64,000 nt of DNA, from assembly GCA_905221605.1 (NCBI GenBank), contig CAJNDS010000011.1, positions 192,561-256,560 of the forward strand, read 5' to 3'. This document shows, in pieces, positions 55,867 through 64,000 of this stretch. Source of the stretch: Symbiodinium natans. Taxonomy: Eukaryota; Sar; Dinophyceae; Suessiales; Symbiodiniaceae. Position numbers and translations under genes: made by a program. Each line of letters begins with the position of its first letter. Position 1 is the stretch's first letter. Below the pieces are notes generated by a model. That model worked only from the letters and a program-made list of their open reading frames with translations. It did not search any database and had not been told where the DNA came from.

Positions 55867-58800
55867 ATGTCAGATGAGCGGCTGGCGCACCTGAAACACG
55901 TGGTACACGTGGCCAATCAGATCCGGTTTGAAAGAGAGAGAGGATTGGAGATTTCGGACAGGAGCACTTTTCAGCCACCTGCGAGTGGGGGAGCTGAATC
56001 TTCATCGTCCTCAGCACCACAAGCGTTGCAAATGACCAATGTGTCAAAGAAAACAGGTGAGGTTGATACGCTGGATGGAACAGATGGAGATGTACAAAAG
56101 GATTCGGTGGCAGAGACTACCACTGTACGTCTTCAGAATCCAGAAGAGCCAATAGAAAATTGGATGGCTCGCAACCAACACTTGTGGGTGTATACGCCCC
56201 ACATAAGTGAGGTGATGATCAAGCTTGGTGTGACCACTGTCCAAGAGCTACAAGAGTACATCTTTGTGGAGGACTTGATGGAAAAAGGGGTTAACAAGGT
56301 GACGGCCTGCAAAATTCTGCAATTGGTGGGTGGTGTCCATTACCGGCCAATGTCGCCGGGTATGGCTGTTTCTACCAACGCAGCAGTACGTGTGCAACAA
56401 TCTTCTGGAAGCCGTGACGCTGGAAGAGGTGGGGTGAGAACTATCTCTCAAGTGCGTGAAGCTGAAGGTCCTGGTACAAAGGAAATGCCACGAGGGTCTT
56501 ATCGAGAGATTTTCGACACAGGCAAGTACCATGACGCTTGGACGCTGGCACAGAGGTCCCCGTTGCGCGTGCAGAAGTTGCGATTGGTGGGAGTTGGAAT
56601 GCCACCGGTGAATCCGCCAACAAAGGTGGGTAGGTCAAGATCGAACCCTGTTAGAAGGGGAAGGCCCTTGCTGGATAAAAAACAGGTGCGACTGGTGCCA
56701 CGCTCACGCTCACAACGGCGTGTGCAGCCGGCGGAAGTGGTGGAAAAGCCGAAGCCGCTGGAACCAGTAAAGCCTCGTGGTGGTTTGTCGTACCCATTCA
56801 GCCGAGCGTGGGCAGATTTGGTGGACGATGATGATCAGACAGGGGTTCTGGTCTCCTATGCTGATTCCTCAGGTGATTCGAGCGAGGAAGAAACCAACAG
56901 CGCTCGACGCCTGCGGGAAATCTTTTTGCAAGAAAGGGATTCAAAAAGAACTGTGACGCGTGGCAATGCTCCACTTACTGGTTCTTCAAGCTCCAATGAT
57001 GGGCAGAAAAAATCGGTTCACCTTGGCGAAAAGCGCGACAAAGCGTCGCGGGGGGAGACCCGCCAAGAAGTGACTTCTCAAGTTTTTTCGCTACCACAAC
57101 CTTCTCGTCCCACTGAGCAGTCTCAAAAAAGAGCAAGGGATGGCTCAGTTATAGTTGGTTCGCTGGCGGTGGGCTCCACAGATGAGGTTTTACCTGGGCA
57201 AGGTGTTGCTGGACAGGTGAATGTATCTGAAAGCGCTCAAGTTCTACCTGGGCAAGATGTGGCTGGACAGGAGACGGCGCTGGAAGGAGCAGTACAAATT
57301 CCTGGCGAGGAGACTGACCAAAAAGAAGGAGAAGGTGGGAGCAATGAACTCCGTGGCGATGATACGAAAATATTGGATGTTCTTCCGGTGAAGAAGGGCT
57401 ATCAGCAATTGCTCACCAAAGGCCTTCTGAATCGGATTTATTGGAAGGTTGCTGTCGGCAAGTTGCCTGTGGGGCAAAAGGACTATCAGAAGGGGTCCAA
57501 TAAAATGGATCGAAATTTGGTTATTAGCATGTCCTCTGAAGGTGCAAGCGAACAGGATTTGAACCTGGCACTGGAAGACGATGCTGATCAGAAAATGGAT
57601 GATGGTGCATTGGTGGTCATGGCATATGACCCTGGTACACTGATTCAGTCGGCAACAACTGTTTGGGTTACGCGTCGTGGGTTGGCAGATCGTGCTATCT
57701 GGCCGGCAATAGCGACTGCAGCACAGAGAATATGTGCTGAAATGGTTCAAGTGGATGAACTGAATGCCCAGTTGAACACTGGGAGACTCCTTTTTGAAAG
57801 GAGAGATCAAGGACACTACGGAGATTTGCATCATTCGTTCCATGAAGATCCGTGCTTGCCGGTGGTGGGAAATTATCCTCTTTCGGTGATGGGTGCACTG
57901 CTTTCTCCTGGCCTGGAAAAGGAATTCAGAAATACTGAAAAGTTTGGAACTGCTATGGAGGCAATAGCCTATGATTGGAGTCGCAGTCCAGGCATGGAAG
58001 TTCATGTGGAACTTATGGCAAGGGTAGCCAACCTGGTTGCTCCATTCCTTAGACTAGGAGGCCAAGGGATAGTGGTGAATTCCGAATTTCTCTGGCAGCA
58101 CGGGAGGGACCAAATGATGGAGTTCCTTCAGGCGGCGACGTGTGCTGATCAATTGGAGGTTCTCTGGAGAAGAATGGACGACGATGCTGATGAGGAAGTG
58201 GATCCTTCAGGGATGGTGCTGGAGATCCCCGAACAACAAGATGCGGTATCTGAGCAAGGGATCAATGAATCCCCTATTCCCATTGAAGATGAAGGAAGCG
58301 AGACAATTGGTGATGCTGGAAGTGATGGCAAAGCGCCAGAAGTTTCTCCAGAAGAGGAGACATCCAGTGGTTCATCAAGATTGGCTGGCACCAGAATGTT
58401 CTTGTGGTCGGTGTATTCTCGTGTTGTTCCCAACTGGGATTTCTCTCCGCAGGACCGCACTACGAGTAGGATCTTTGACAGCACGAAGGGGTATCCTGGT
58501 GAAGGACCGGACAATGGTGACGATTTTTCCTCTAAGAGGAATTTACCCTGGATCTCTGAAGATTATCTCGACGAAGTGATGTCAAAAAAGATGGAAAGGT
58601 CTTCAGATGTGGATGGGTTGAATGGGCTTGTTCCGGAAAGTGAGGTACAGTCCGAGAGGGTAGAGGTGGAGAATGTTACTGCCTCTAGAATCCTTATGGC
58701 TCTTTGGAAAAAGGGATATAGAGCTGGGTATAGGAGGTTGTGTCGTACAAATCTACCTGGATCCAAGGTTGGAGCAATGAAACATCCAATCAAAAAGGCG

Positions 58801-60276
58801 CGGAAGATCGGCACTAGAAAGGCCTTCTTGAAAGTGTTCAATGTTTTTGGATCATCTCAGAATGGCTCAGGAGCTGGTGGGAAACCAATCATGAAGGTGA
58901 TAGGACCAAGACCAGGTTTTCCAGCTGTTCTTGATGCATCAAACATTGATAGCACCTTGGGTGAAAAAGGTAGTCCTTCAGATCATGGCAATGTCCATGT
59001 AGGGCGGAATTGTTCCATGGATCGTCTGGAAGCAGAACGCTTGTCGAAAAGGAGGCAAGGTATCTGTTATTGGTTCGCCAAAGGGAACAATCGCTGCAAA
59101 TTTGGAGAGGACTGCAAGTTTATTCATTCCAATGATGATGTGGTGCTGCAATCGTATTGGTGCAAATACTATGTGGCTGGAAGACACTGTTACGCTGGAG
59201 AGGACTGCAAGTTCTCCCACGATGCAACTGGTGTAAGGTGTATCCAGTTTGCTCGGTCTGGAAAATGCCGTCATGGGGACAGGTGTGTCTTTGAACATGG
59301 TGATCCGCTGGATGAACAGAGGCCAAGGTCTCCAAGGACGCCCCCAAGGGATGGTCCGCGGAGGAGTGGTGGAAAGGAAATTTCTCCGGAACGGTATGAT
59401 GATGATGAAGAGGATTTCATGGGGTACGACGACGATACCCGGATGATGGAATTGCTGATGGAGGCGATTTCTTTTCTGTCAGATGGTAAATCTGATTTGG
59501 CCCGCGCGGAGGCGGATCCGGTGTTTAAGCTGATAAAGTTCAATGGAGACACTGACCAGAGAGACGCAGAATGGTGTTCGTGGACTACTGGCATGTTGTC
59601 TGCATTAGAACTTCACGAGATAGTGAAGTCGCATGAGATTCCACTAATGGAGGTTGAAGAGTGGATCGATGAGTTGAGGATATGGTTCCAGCGAGCCAAT
59701 ATGAAAGAGGAGAGAGATCCAAAAAGGCACAAAAAGAGGTCCCTAGAAAGGGAGTCCAGTAAGGATAATCCTGCTGAAGAGACGGAGGTTGTCGTTGAGG
59801 AAGAGGTGAAGATGGCCAAAAAGAAGAGGAAAACTGCTGCAATTGAGGATCCCTACACTCTTCTGGTTCCAAAGCCGAAGAAGATGCCGGTTAACATGGA
59901 GAAGGGTGGATCAGCATCCAATGCGGTGGTATCTGGAAGGGAAATGGCCTCTTCGAGAATGCGCACCAAGGCAAGCGTCTCAGGAAAGATGAAGAAGAAA
60001 GAGAAAAGTCAAAGTCCCAAAAAGGAAGAGGTGGTCGTGGTGGAAGGTCCGGATGAGAAGAACCGTCCTTCTGAAGTGGAGGCACAGTCATCTACCACTG
60101 TGAATGCAGATCTGGGACAATCCTGCCAAGCTATTGAGGATGCGAAGAGAGAGGGGTTGATATCCTCAATTCAGAGGGGCATACAAGATCCTGTTCTTAC
60201 AGTGTCGGACCTGGAGCATGTTTTGCTGCGACTTCACCTGAGTATCGGTGGCCATCGGAAGGAAAAGAAGGGATGA
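55867..60276 (+). CDS. Element ORF3: large CCCH zinc-finger protein, SAM-like N-terminus
   Basis: 1469 codons from ATG 55867; coding signal extends upstream to 55750. A SAM-like helical segment is at about residues 95-157 (IENWMARNQHLWVY, IKLGVTTVQELQ, DLMEKGVNKVTACKILQLV). A charged linker carries two near-repeats of VLPGQ.VAGQ (about 439-470). Residues 505-775 look globular but match nothing I know. Three tandem CCCH fingers follow, starting at Cys 1067 (x9-x5-x3), Cys 1099 (CKYYVAGRHCYAGEDCKFSH) and Cys 1125 (CIQFARSGKCRHGDRCVFEH). A helical domain lies at about 1193-1290, then lysine-rich tracts (KKKRK near 1318) that may act as nuclear localisation signals. No DTG/DSG protease, YVDD polymerase or HHCC integrase motif is present. 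The domain set suggests RNA binding, perhaps a Gag-like packaging role; this is inference. Confidence 0.85.
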   Translation: MSDERLAHLKHVVHVANQIRFERERGLEISDRSTFQPPASGGAESSSSSAPQALQMTNVSKKTGEVDTLDGTDGDVQKDSVAETTTVRLQNPEEPIENWMARNQHLWVYTPHISEVMIKLGVTTVQELQEYIFVEDLMEKGVNKVTACKILQLVGGVHYRPMSPGMAVSTNAAVRVQQSSGSRDAGRGGVRTISQVREAEGPGTKEMPRGSYREIFDTGKYHDAWTLAQRSPLRVQKLRLVGVGMPPVNPPTKVGRSRSNPVRRGRPLLDKKQVRLVPRSRSQRRVQPAEVVEKPKPLEPVKPRGGLSYPFSRAWADLVDDDDQTGVLVSYADSSGDSSEEETNSARRLREIFLQERDSKRTVTRGNAPLTGSSSSNDGQKKSVHLGEKRDKASRGETRQEVTSQVFSLPQPSRPTEQSQKRARDGSVIVGSLAVGSTDEVLPGQGVAGQVNVSESAQVLPGQDVAGQETALEGAVQIPGEETDQKEGEGGSNELRGDDTKILDVLPVKKGYQQLLTKGLLNRIYWKVAVGKLPVGQKDYQKGSNKMDRNLVISMSSEGASEQDLNLALEDDADQKMDDGALVVMAYDPGTLIQSATTVWVTRRGLADRAIWPAIATAAQRICAEMVQVDELNAQLNTGRLLFERRDQGHYGDLHHSFHEDPCLPVVGNYPLSVMGALLSPGLEKEFRNTEKFGTAMEAIAYDWSRSPGMEVHVELMARVANLVAPFLRLGGQGIVVNSEFLWQHGRDQMMEFLQAATCADQLEVLWRRMDDDADEEVDPSGMVLEIPEQQDAVSEQGINESPIPIEDEGSETIGDAGSDGKAPEVSPEEETSSGSSRLAGTRMFLWSVYSRVVPNWDFSPQDRTTSRIFDSTKGYPGEGPDNGDDFSSKRNLPWISEDYLDEVMSKKMERSSDVDGLNGLVPESEVQSERVEVENVTASRILMALWKKGYRAGYRRLCRTNLPGSKVGAMKHPIKKARKIGTRKAFLKVFNVFGSSQNGSGAGGKPIMKVIGPRPGFPAVLDASNIDSTLGEKGSPSDHGNVHVGRNCSMDRLEAERLSKRRQGICYWFAKGNNRCKFGEDCKFIHSNDDVVLQSYWCKYYVAGRHCYAGEDCKFSHDATGVRCIQFARSGKCRHGDRCVFEHGDPLDEQRPRSPRTPPRDGPRRSGGKEISPERYDDDEEDFMGYDDDTRMMELLMEAISFLSDGKSDLARAEADPVFKLIKFNGDTDQRDAEWCSWTTGMLSALELHEIVKSHEIPLMEVEEWIDELRIWFQRANMKEERDPKRHKKRSLERESSKDNPAEETEVVVEEEVKMAKKKRKTAAIEDPYTLLVPKPKKMPVNMEKGGSASNAVVSGREMASSRMRTKASVSGKMKKKEKSQSPKKEEVVVVEGPDEKNRPSEVEAQSSTTVNADLGQSCQAIEDAKREGLISSIQRGIQDPVLTVSDLEHVLLRLHLSIGGHRKEKKG

Positions 60277-60640
60277 CTGGATGGTATCGATGAGGGAATG
60301 GGTTTTTTCTCTTTCTGGAGACACGTGCGCTGGAACAGCCAATGTGCTGGAAGTATGGTGGTTACTATTAAGGGTATGGAAATCCCTGATAGTAGAGAGT
60401 GTACAGCTTTTCGCGTAGCGAAGACCACGGTTCGTGGTGAAGAAGGCTAAGAGTCTTCAATGACAAGAGAATCATGGTGGTAAAAAAGATTCTCTGTAGT
60501 GAGGGGTGTTTAGCCAATGTGCTATAAATTCGTCCTGGATGACGTAAAACCACAATTTGCATTCCAAGCAGCTGGCTGCTGCCTTAATGGCAGTTTTTGG
60601 CCAAAGGTCTGCACCTCCAGTTTGTGTCCTAGGAAATCCT
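60277..60640 (+). other. Element 3' noncoding region with five stems
   Basis: Five consecutive inverted repeats lie within 132 bp. ACTATTAAGGG (60364-60374) faces CCCTGATAGT (60384-60393). TTCGC (60410) faces GCGAA (60418). ACCACG (60424) faces CGTGGT (60433). TGAAGA (60438) faces TCTTCA (60454). AGAGAATC (60466) faces GATTCTCT (60488). In retroelements such regions can serve as packaging or export signals; the role here is unknown. Confidence 0.65.
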
Positions 60641-60643
60641 AGG

Positions 60644-60653
60644 ACAGGGGGAG
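60644..60653 (+). promoter_or_regulatory. Polypurine tract
   Basis: ACAGGGGGAG lies immediately upstream of the 3' LTR start TGCGG, the expected place for plus-strand priming. It is short and has one C. Confidence 0.65.
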
Positions 60654-60871
60654 TGCGGAGCTGCAGTTTGTATTGAAGAAAAGAGTTGGTGTAGAAGGGT
60701 TAAGGGTCAATGAACCCGGAACAATTTTTGGCTCAAGATCGGGCCATGCGCCTAGAGAAGAAAGGGTGCTTGGTGTTTTGGGTTGGTTTGTTGTTTGTTG
60801 GTCCAGGGGATCAAGGGCTTCTGTTGGGGTTGACTGTCTTGTTCCCTGTCCTCCTTCGGTTGCCCCCCGTA
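60654..60871 (+). repeat. 3' LTR (218 bp)
   Basis: Copy of 52182-52398 with C6 in place of C5. It includes the spliced-leader-like block at 60716-60737. It is followed by TAGGG, the presumed target-site duplication. Confidence 0.9.
60716..60737 (+). promoter_or_regulatory. Spliced-leader-like sequence in 3' LTR
   Basis: Identical to 52244-52265. Confidence 0.6.
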
Positions 60872-60904
60872 TAGGGTTTAGGGTTTAGGGTTTAGGGTTT
60901 AGGG
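60872..60904 (+). repeat. Telomere-like tract, right flank of LTR element
   Basis: More than four near-perfect TTTAGGG units in the same orientation as the left flank. The element therefore interrupts one original tract. Confidence 0.95.
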
Positions 60905-62236
60905 GCTCTTAGCCTGAAAGGCCGGGAAGCTGGGACCCTGCGATCTGTGACGATGATGGCATCGAGGGCGAGGAGAGTGAAAACATGTTTCCCGACACTC
61001 GGCGTCAAAAGCTTCCCTGACTCAAGGTTTGGTTTCATACCCTGAACCCTAAACCCTAAACCCCAAACCCATAACTTAATCTCCGGAAGCCTGCAAACTA
61101 GGTGCGCGGCGCACATCTCGCCGTGCGTTTTCGTGCAGAGATTGAAAATTAAGATGGCTGGAATTTGCTAAAATGGTGCTATTTACAAGGTACTCGGCGT
61201 CCTGAGAGGTGGGAGCGGGTTATGAACGGCACTCTAAGGGGAAAACACGTATTTTAGTGTTTTCGCCTAGGGAATTCACTCCTTTCAAAGAGTTCTGAAA
61301 TGCCTAAAACTACTTTCCGTTTTCAAGGATTTTAGGGCTTTCAGGGGTTTAGAGTTTAGGGGCTTAGGGATGTTTTAAGGTGTAGGGCTTTAGAGGAAAG
61401 GTTGCTTGAGGATTCTGGGGCAGTAGGATTTCCGGAATCAGGTTTTGGGAAAACCTCAACCCTGAACCTCAAACCCAGAGACCTCAACCCTAAGCCCCAC
61501 ATCCTCAATCCTCAATCCTAGCCCTAAACCCTGGGACAAAGCAGAGCCGTAAGTACCCTTAAACCCCCGAAGCCCTATACACCCTAAACCCTAAACCTTA
61601 CCCCCCCCAAGCCCATATAGCGGATTGCGCTATCGGTTTGGAGACTCAGAGGCCCCTTCGGGGGTTCCTGGCGGGCTGGAAGTCGAAGGATGTGGGGTTT
61701 AGGGGTTCAGGGTTTTAAGGGTTTTGGGTTTAGGTTTTCAAGGGTTAAGGGTTAAGGGTAACCCTAAACCCTAAACCCTAGGGCCTATAGGTGTGAACAT
61801 TCTGCGGCCCCAGGTCTTTGGCCCTTTTAGCTTGAACCCTTTTTAATGCCCAGCCCCCAAGCTGGCTCGTAGGGTTTCGGGTTTAGGGTTCAGGGTTCAG
61901 GGCTGCGGCAGCAAGTTCGGGGGATCTACGGGCTGAGGGGGTTGCAGGTTGAGGTCTTTCAAACTCGCTTCAGCTGCTGCAGTGCCGCTTGCAAGACAGC
62001 CAGCCAGGCCAACACCAACATGGCGGCTTCGGGATTCCGTAGTTTAGGGTTTAGCAAGTCGGAGGGCTACGGTTTAAGTCAGGGCTCTGGGTGTAGCCTT
62101 AGCATCTGCAGAGTTGCCAGAGGCCTAAACCCCGAACCCCAACATCAAGGCTAAACTCCAAACCCCAAACCCTGCAAACTGGAGCACTAAAAGACTGAGG
62201 ACATGCTGGCAAGTTGCAATAGGGGGGCGGAATTAT
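60905..62236. repeat. Mosaic of degenerate telomere-like repeats
   Basis: CCCTAAA- or TTTAGGG-type tracts occur in both orientations at about 61040-61071, 61322-61385, 61444-61625, 61690-61785, 61870-61905, 62040-62055 and 62125-62171, separated by unique sequence. A head-to-head junction sits near 61759. No gene is supported. Confidence 0.85.
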
Positions 62237-62259
62237 CCCCCCCCCCCCCCCCCCCCCCC
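62237..62259. repeat. C23 homopolymer
   Basis: Twenty-three consecutive C, the longest homopolymer in the window. Confidence 0.95.
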
Positions 62260-62637
62260 ACCCACCCCAGCCAAGAAACCGAAGGAAACCACGCGGCGAG
62301 ATACGCGCCGCGCTCCAACTACAACCTTAGTGGCTTGTAGTGGCTTTACCCTGTTTAGGGTACTGTCACAAAGGACGACAGCGAGTCGTTGGCCACAAGG
62401 GACCCATGGACGTGGATGCCGGAAGCAGGCGCAGATCTTCTTCTTGTAGGACGTGTTTATCGTCATGAGTAGTATACGTACATAGCGGTAGTTGCAGCAG
62501 TGGCAGTGATAGTTGGTGGTGGCGGTGGTGGTGCTGTGCTTTCAACGTCTTCCATGTATGGAAAAGGGCTGTAGCGTGAGGGTTTGGGACCTAGCTTGCG
62601 AAGAAAAGGAACAGGGCACGCACGCGCGTGGCAGCCA

Positions 62638-63371
62638 GGACCTAGCTACTACGATGAGTTCTACGGCCGAATGTCCGGGAACAAGTGGAGAGCAAAGCAC
62701 GAACCTCAGGGCGATGAACGTTTTGTGTTCCTGCTGGAGTTGGCCGCCGAAAGGCCGCCAAACGCAGAACACCCTTTCCACGAAGCAAGGAATCTTATAC
62801 CTTCAGAAGCAGCAGACTGAAACAGATGCCAGCTTCTGTTCGCGAAAACACTTCACAGAGACTGTTTTTAGACAACGAAATCCAGAAGCTGAGAAAGCAG
62901 GAACATCACTCATCTGACACGTATGTCGTGCTCCAGCCTTCTTGGCTCAGGTGGTGGAACCCGGCATCAGGCCTGCCCACAAGACATGCAGAAAGTTCTC
63001 CGCGAATGAACTGCTGACTTTGGTTCTGGTTTTGCAGGCTTGCCCCAGCAGCCCGAGCGACGAGCCACCATACAGGCAGACATCGCACAGCTGGTTGCCA
63101 GCGGCCAGCCGAAGGACATTGCAAGCTCCGGGCTGGCCTACTCCACAATCATTCCTGTCTCTCCTTGTGATACCGTCATGCTATTTTTACATCGACCCCC
63201 AAACAATCGGATTCCCGCATAGTCAGGATCCCAAGAAGGTACCCCGAATTTTCGGAACACTTTCAGGAGGAGATCTACCGCGCCATCCGCCAGGCCTACG
63301 ATGTGAACGGCAATTTCCTGGACGAGGAAGACGATGACCATGACAAGTCAGATTCTGGCCTCTCGCGCTAG
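62638..63371 (+). CDS. Candidate multi-exon gene, product unrecognised
   Basis: Four coding-like plus-strand segments. At 62638-62790 the frame reads PGPSYYDEFYGRMSGNKWRA and onward. At 62826-62920 it contains LFLDNEIQKLRKQEHHSS and meets GTATGT at 62921. At 63038-63156 it begins LPQQPERRATIQADIAQLVA after TTTGCAG. At 63267-63371 it contains EEIYRAIRQAYDVNGNFLDE and ends acidic at TAG 63369. The last two join in phase if 63157-63266 (GT...TTTCAG) is an intron. Phases of the earlier joins do not fit simply. I recognise no family. The final 35 residues end in an acidic tail (DEEDDDHDKSDSG). Confidence 0.4.
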
Positions 63372-63429
63372 TTCTTGCATTCAAAAAACACCTGCGTCCT
63401 CCCCCAACTTTCCCGAGCCCGCAATGAAG

Positions 63430-64000
63430 CTGTGGTCTAGAATTGTTGCTCAAAGGTTTCGAAATAGTCCCTCATAGATTGAAATGCAAGACTGGTTTTC
63501 TTACAGGCCACTATAAAATCTATTCAATGCGTGCTTCCCCCAAGGTCATCGAATCCCTTGAAGTGTTTTGCCCCTGGGCCTAGAATGAAATATTCCATGA
63601 ATCGATAGATTTCCTATCAATTATTCCATCATGAAATGAGGAGGATCTCTACATGATTTTTCTATGAGGTCATTTTTTGAATTGAACAGAAGAACGAGAA
63701 CGAAGACGAAAAAATTATGAATTCATATATTCAGATTTGACTTCTATGAATATCTTATTCGGTTCGTCGACATTATGGATTTCTCGAAATTGATGGATTA
63801 GGATATGTTTTATTGATCCGGACGATATTATTTGAAGATTCTTGATTTATTCTTCTGAAATATTGTTCATCGATCTTATTTATTTTCATAATTCGGAATT
63901 AGATATTTGATACAAATTTATTTAATGATATCATCGATTATCTTAGAATTCATGATAATCTTCTATATGCCTTATTTTTATCATTATTCGATGAGTTCTT
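63430..64000. other. Abrupt AT-rich tail
   Basis: From about 63440 the sequence becomes strongly AT-rich, with many GAT/ATC words, and no frame or repeat I recognise, up to the window edge. It differs sharply from the GC-balanced DNA before it. It may be the edge of a distinct compositional block, an organelle-like insert or an assembly join. Confidence 0.5.

Larger units (their letters stand above)
52182..60871 (+). mobile_element. LTR retrotransposon-like element (8690 bp), lacks recognisable pol
   Basis: The element is bounded by direct terminal repeats of 217 and 218 bp that differ only in a C5/C6 run, so insertion was recent. Repeat ends are TGCGG...CCGTA, a short imperfect inverted repeat close to the canonical TG...CA form. 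A TAGGG duplication flanks it within telomere-like repeats. Directly after the 5' repeat lies GGTTATGAGCCC, complementary to the anticodon arm of initiator tRNA-Met; just before the 3' repeat lies ACAGGGGGAG, a purine tract. Three plus-strand frames (52464-55139, 55000-55749, 55867-60276) fill the interior. They encode WW, S1, SAM-like and CCCH domains. No protease, integrase, reverse transcriptase or RNase H motif was found. I infer an element mobilised in trans, or one whose enzymatic region was replaced. Confidence 0.85.

Noticed and set aside
52280-58841. Long minus-strand frames inside the LTR element
   Set aside because: They are shadows of the plus-strand coding frames and lack domains; the plus-strand frames carry WW, S1 and CCCH signatures.

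Overview
The window looks like a piece of a dinoflagellate nuclear genome, probably of the Symbiodiniaceae type. Reasons: many interstitial tracts of TTTAGGG (the telomere repeat reported for dinoflagellates) in both orientations; very low density of intact reading frames; mosaic dispersed repeats; short coding-like exons flanked by GT..AG-like sites; and a sequence resembling the dinoflagellate spliced leader inside the terminal repeats of a mobile element. No rRNA, tRNA, CRISPR or bacterial operon structure was seen. The taxonomic call is an inference.

Layout. 1-3.5 kb: satellite field with three near-identical tandem units of 571, 571 and 574 bp. 3.9-6.3 kb: degenerate dispersed repeats. 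6.5-11 kb: homopolymers, telomere-like tracts, a minisatellite, a hairpin-bearing repeat with a GTT microsatellite, and an AT-rich island. 13.9-23.5 kb: densely reshuffled repeat families with segmental duplications and a minus-strand retroelement-like frame (20.8-21.3 kb). 24-31 kb: nothing I can support beyond one member of a dispersed repeat. 31.3-31.7 kb: frameshifted LINE reverse-transcriptase fragment on the minus strand. 32.7-39.4 kb: more duplicated repeats, including a 527-bp tandem duplication. 40.4-41.85 kb: acidic coding-like exons around a GT-rich microsatellite. 44.3-45.9 kb: degenerate arrays and microsatellites. 47.5-50.8 kb: scattered exons with pentatricopeptide (PPR) signatures, plus strand. 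52.18-60.87 kb: the main object of interest. 60.9-62.2 kb: degenerate telomere-repeat mosaic with a head-to-head junction. 62.6-63.4 kb: coding-like exons of an unrecognised gene. 63.4-64 kb: abrupt AT-rich tail.

The main object is an 8.69-kb LTR retrotransposon-like element (52182-60871). Its 217/218-bp terminal repeats differ only in the length of one C run. It is flanked by a TAGGG duplication inside a telomere-repeat tract. It has a primer-binding site complementary to the anticodon arm of initiator tRNA-Met (the half-tRNA priming known from copia and Ty5), and a purine tract abutting the 3' LTR. It encodes no recognisable protease, integrase, reverse transcriptase or RNase H. Instead its roughly 7.8-kb coding region carries a WW domain, an S1 RNA-binding domain, a SAM-like segment and six CCCH zinc fingers. 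That coding region is interrupted by one apparent frameshift at an A7 run and one in-frame TGA. A spliced-leader-like sequence lies in each LTR, and a cluster of five short stems lies in the 3' noncoding region. I infer a young, probably non-autonomous, RNA-binding-protein-encoding LTR element that inserts in or tolerates telomeric repeats.
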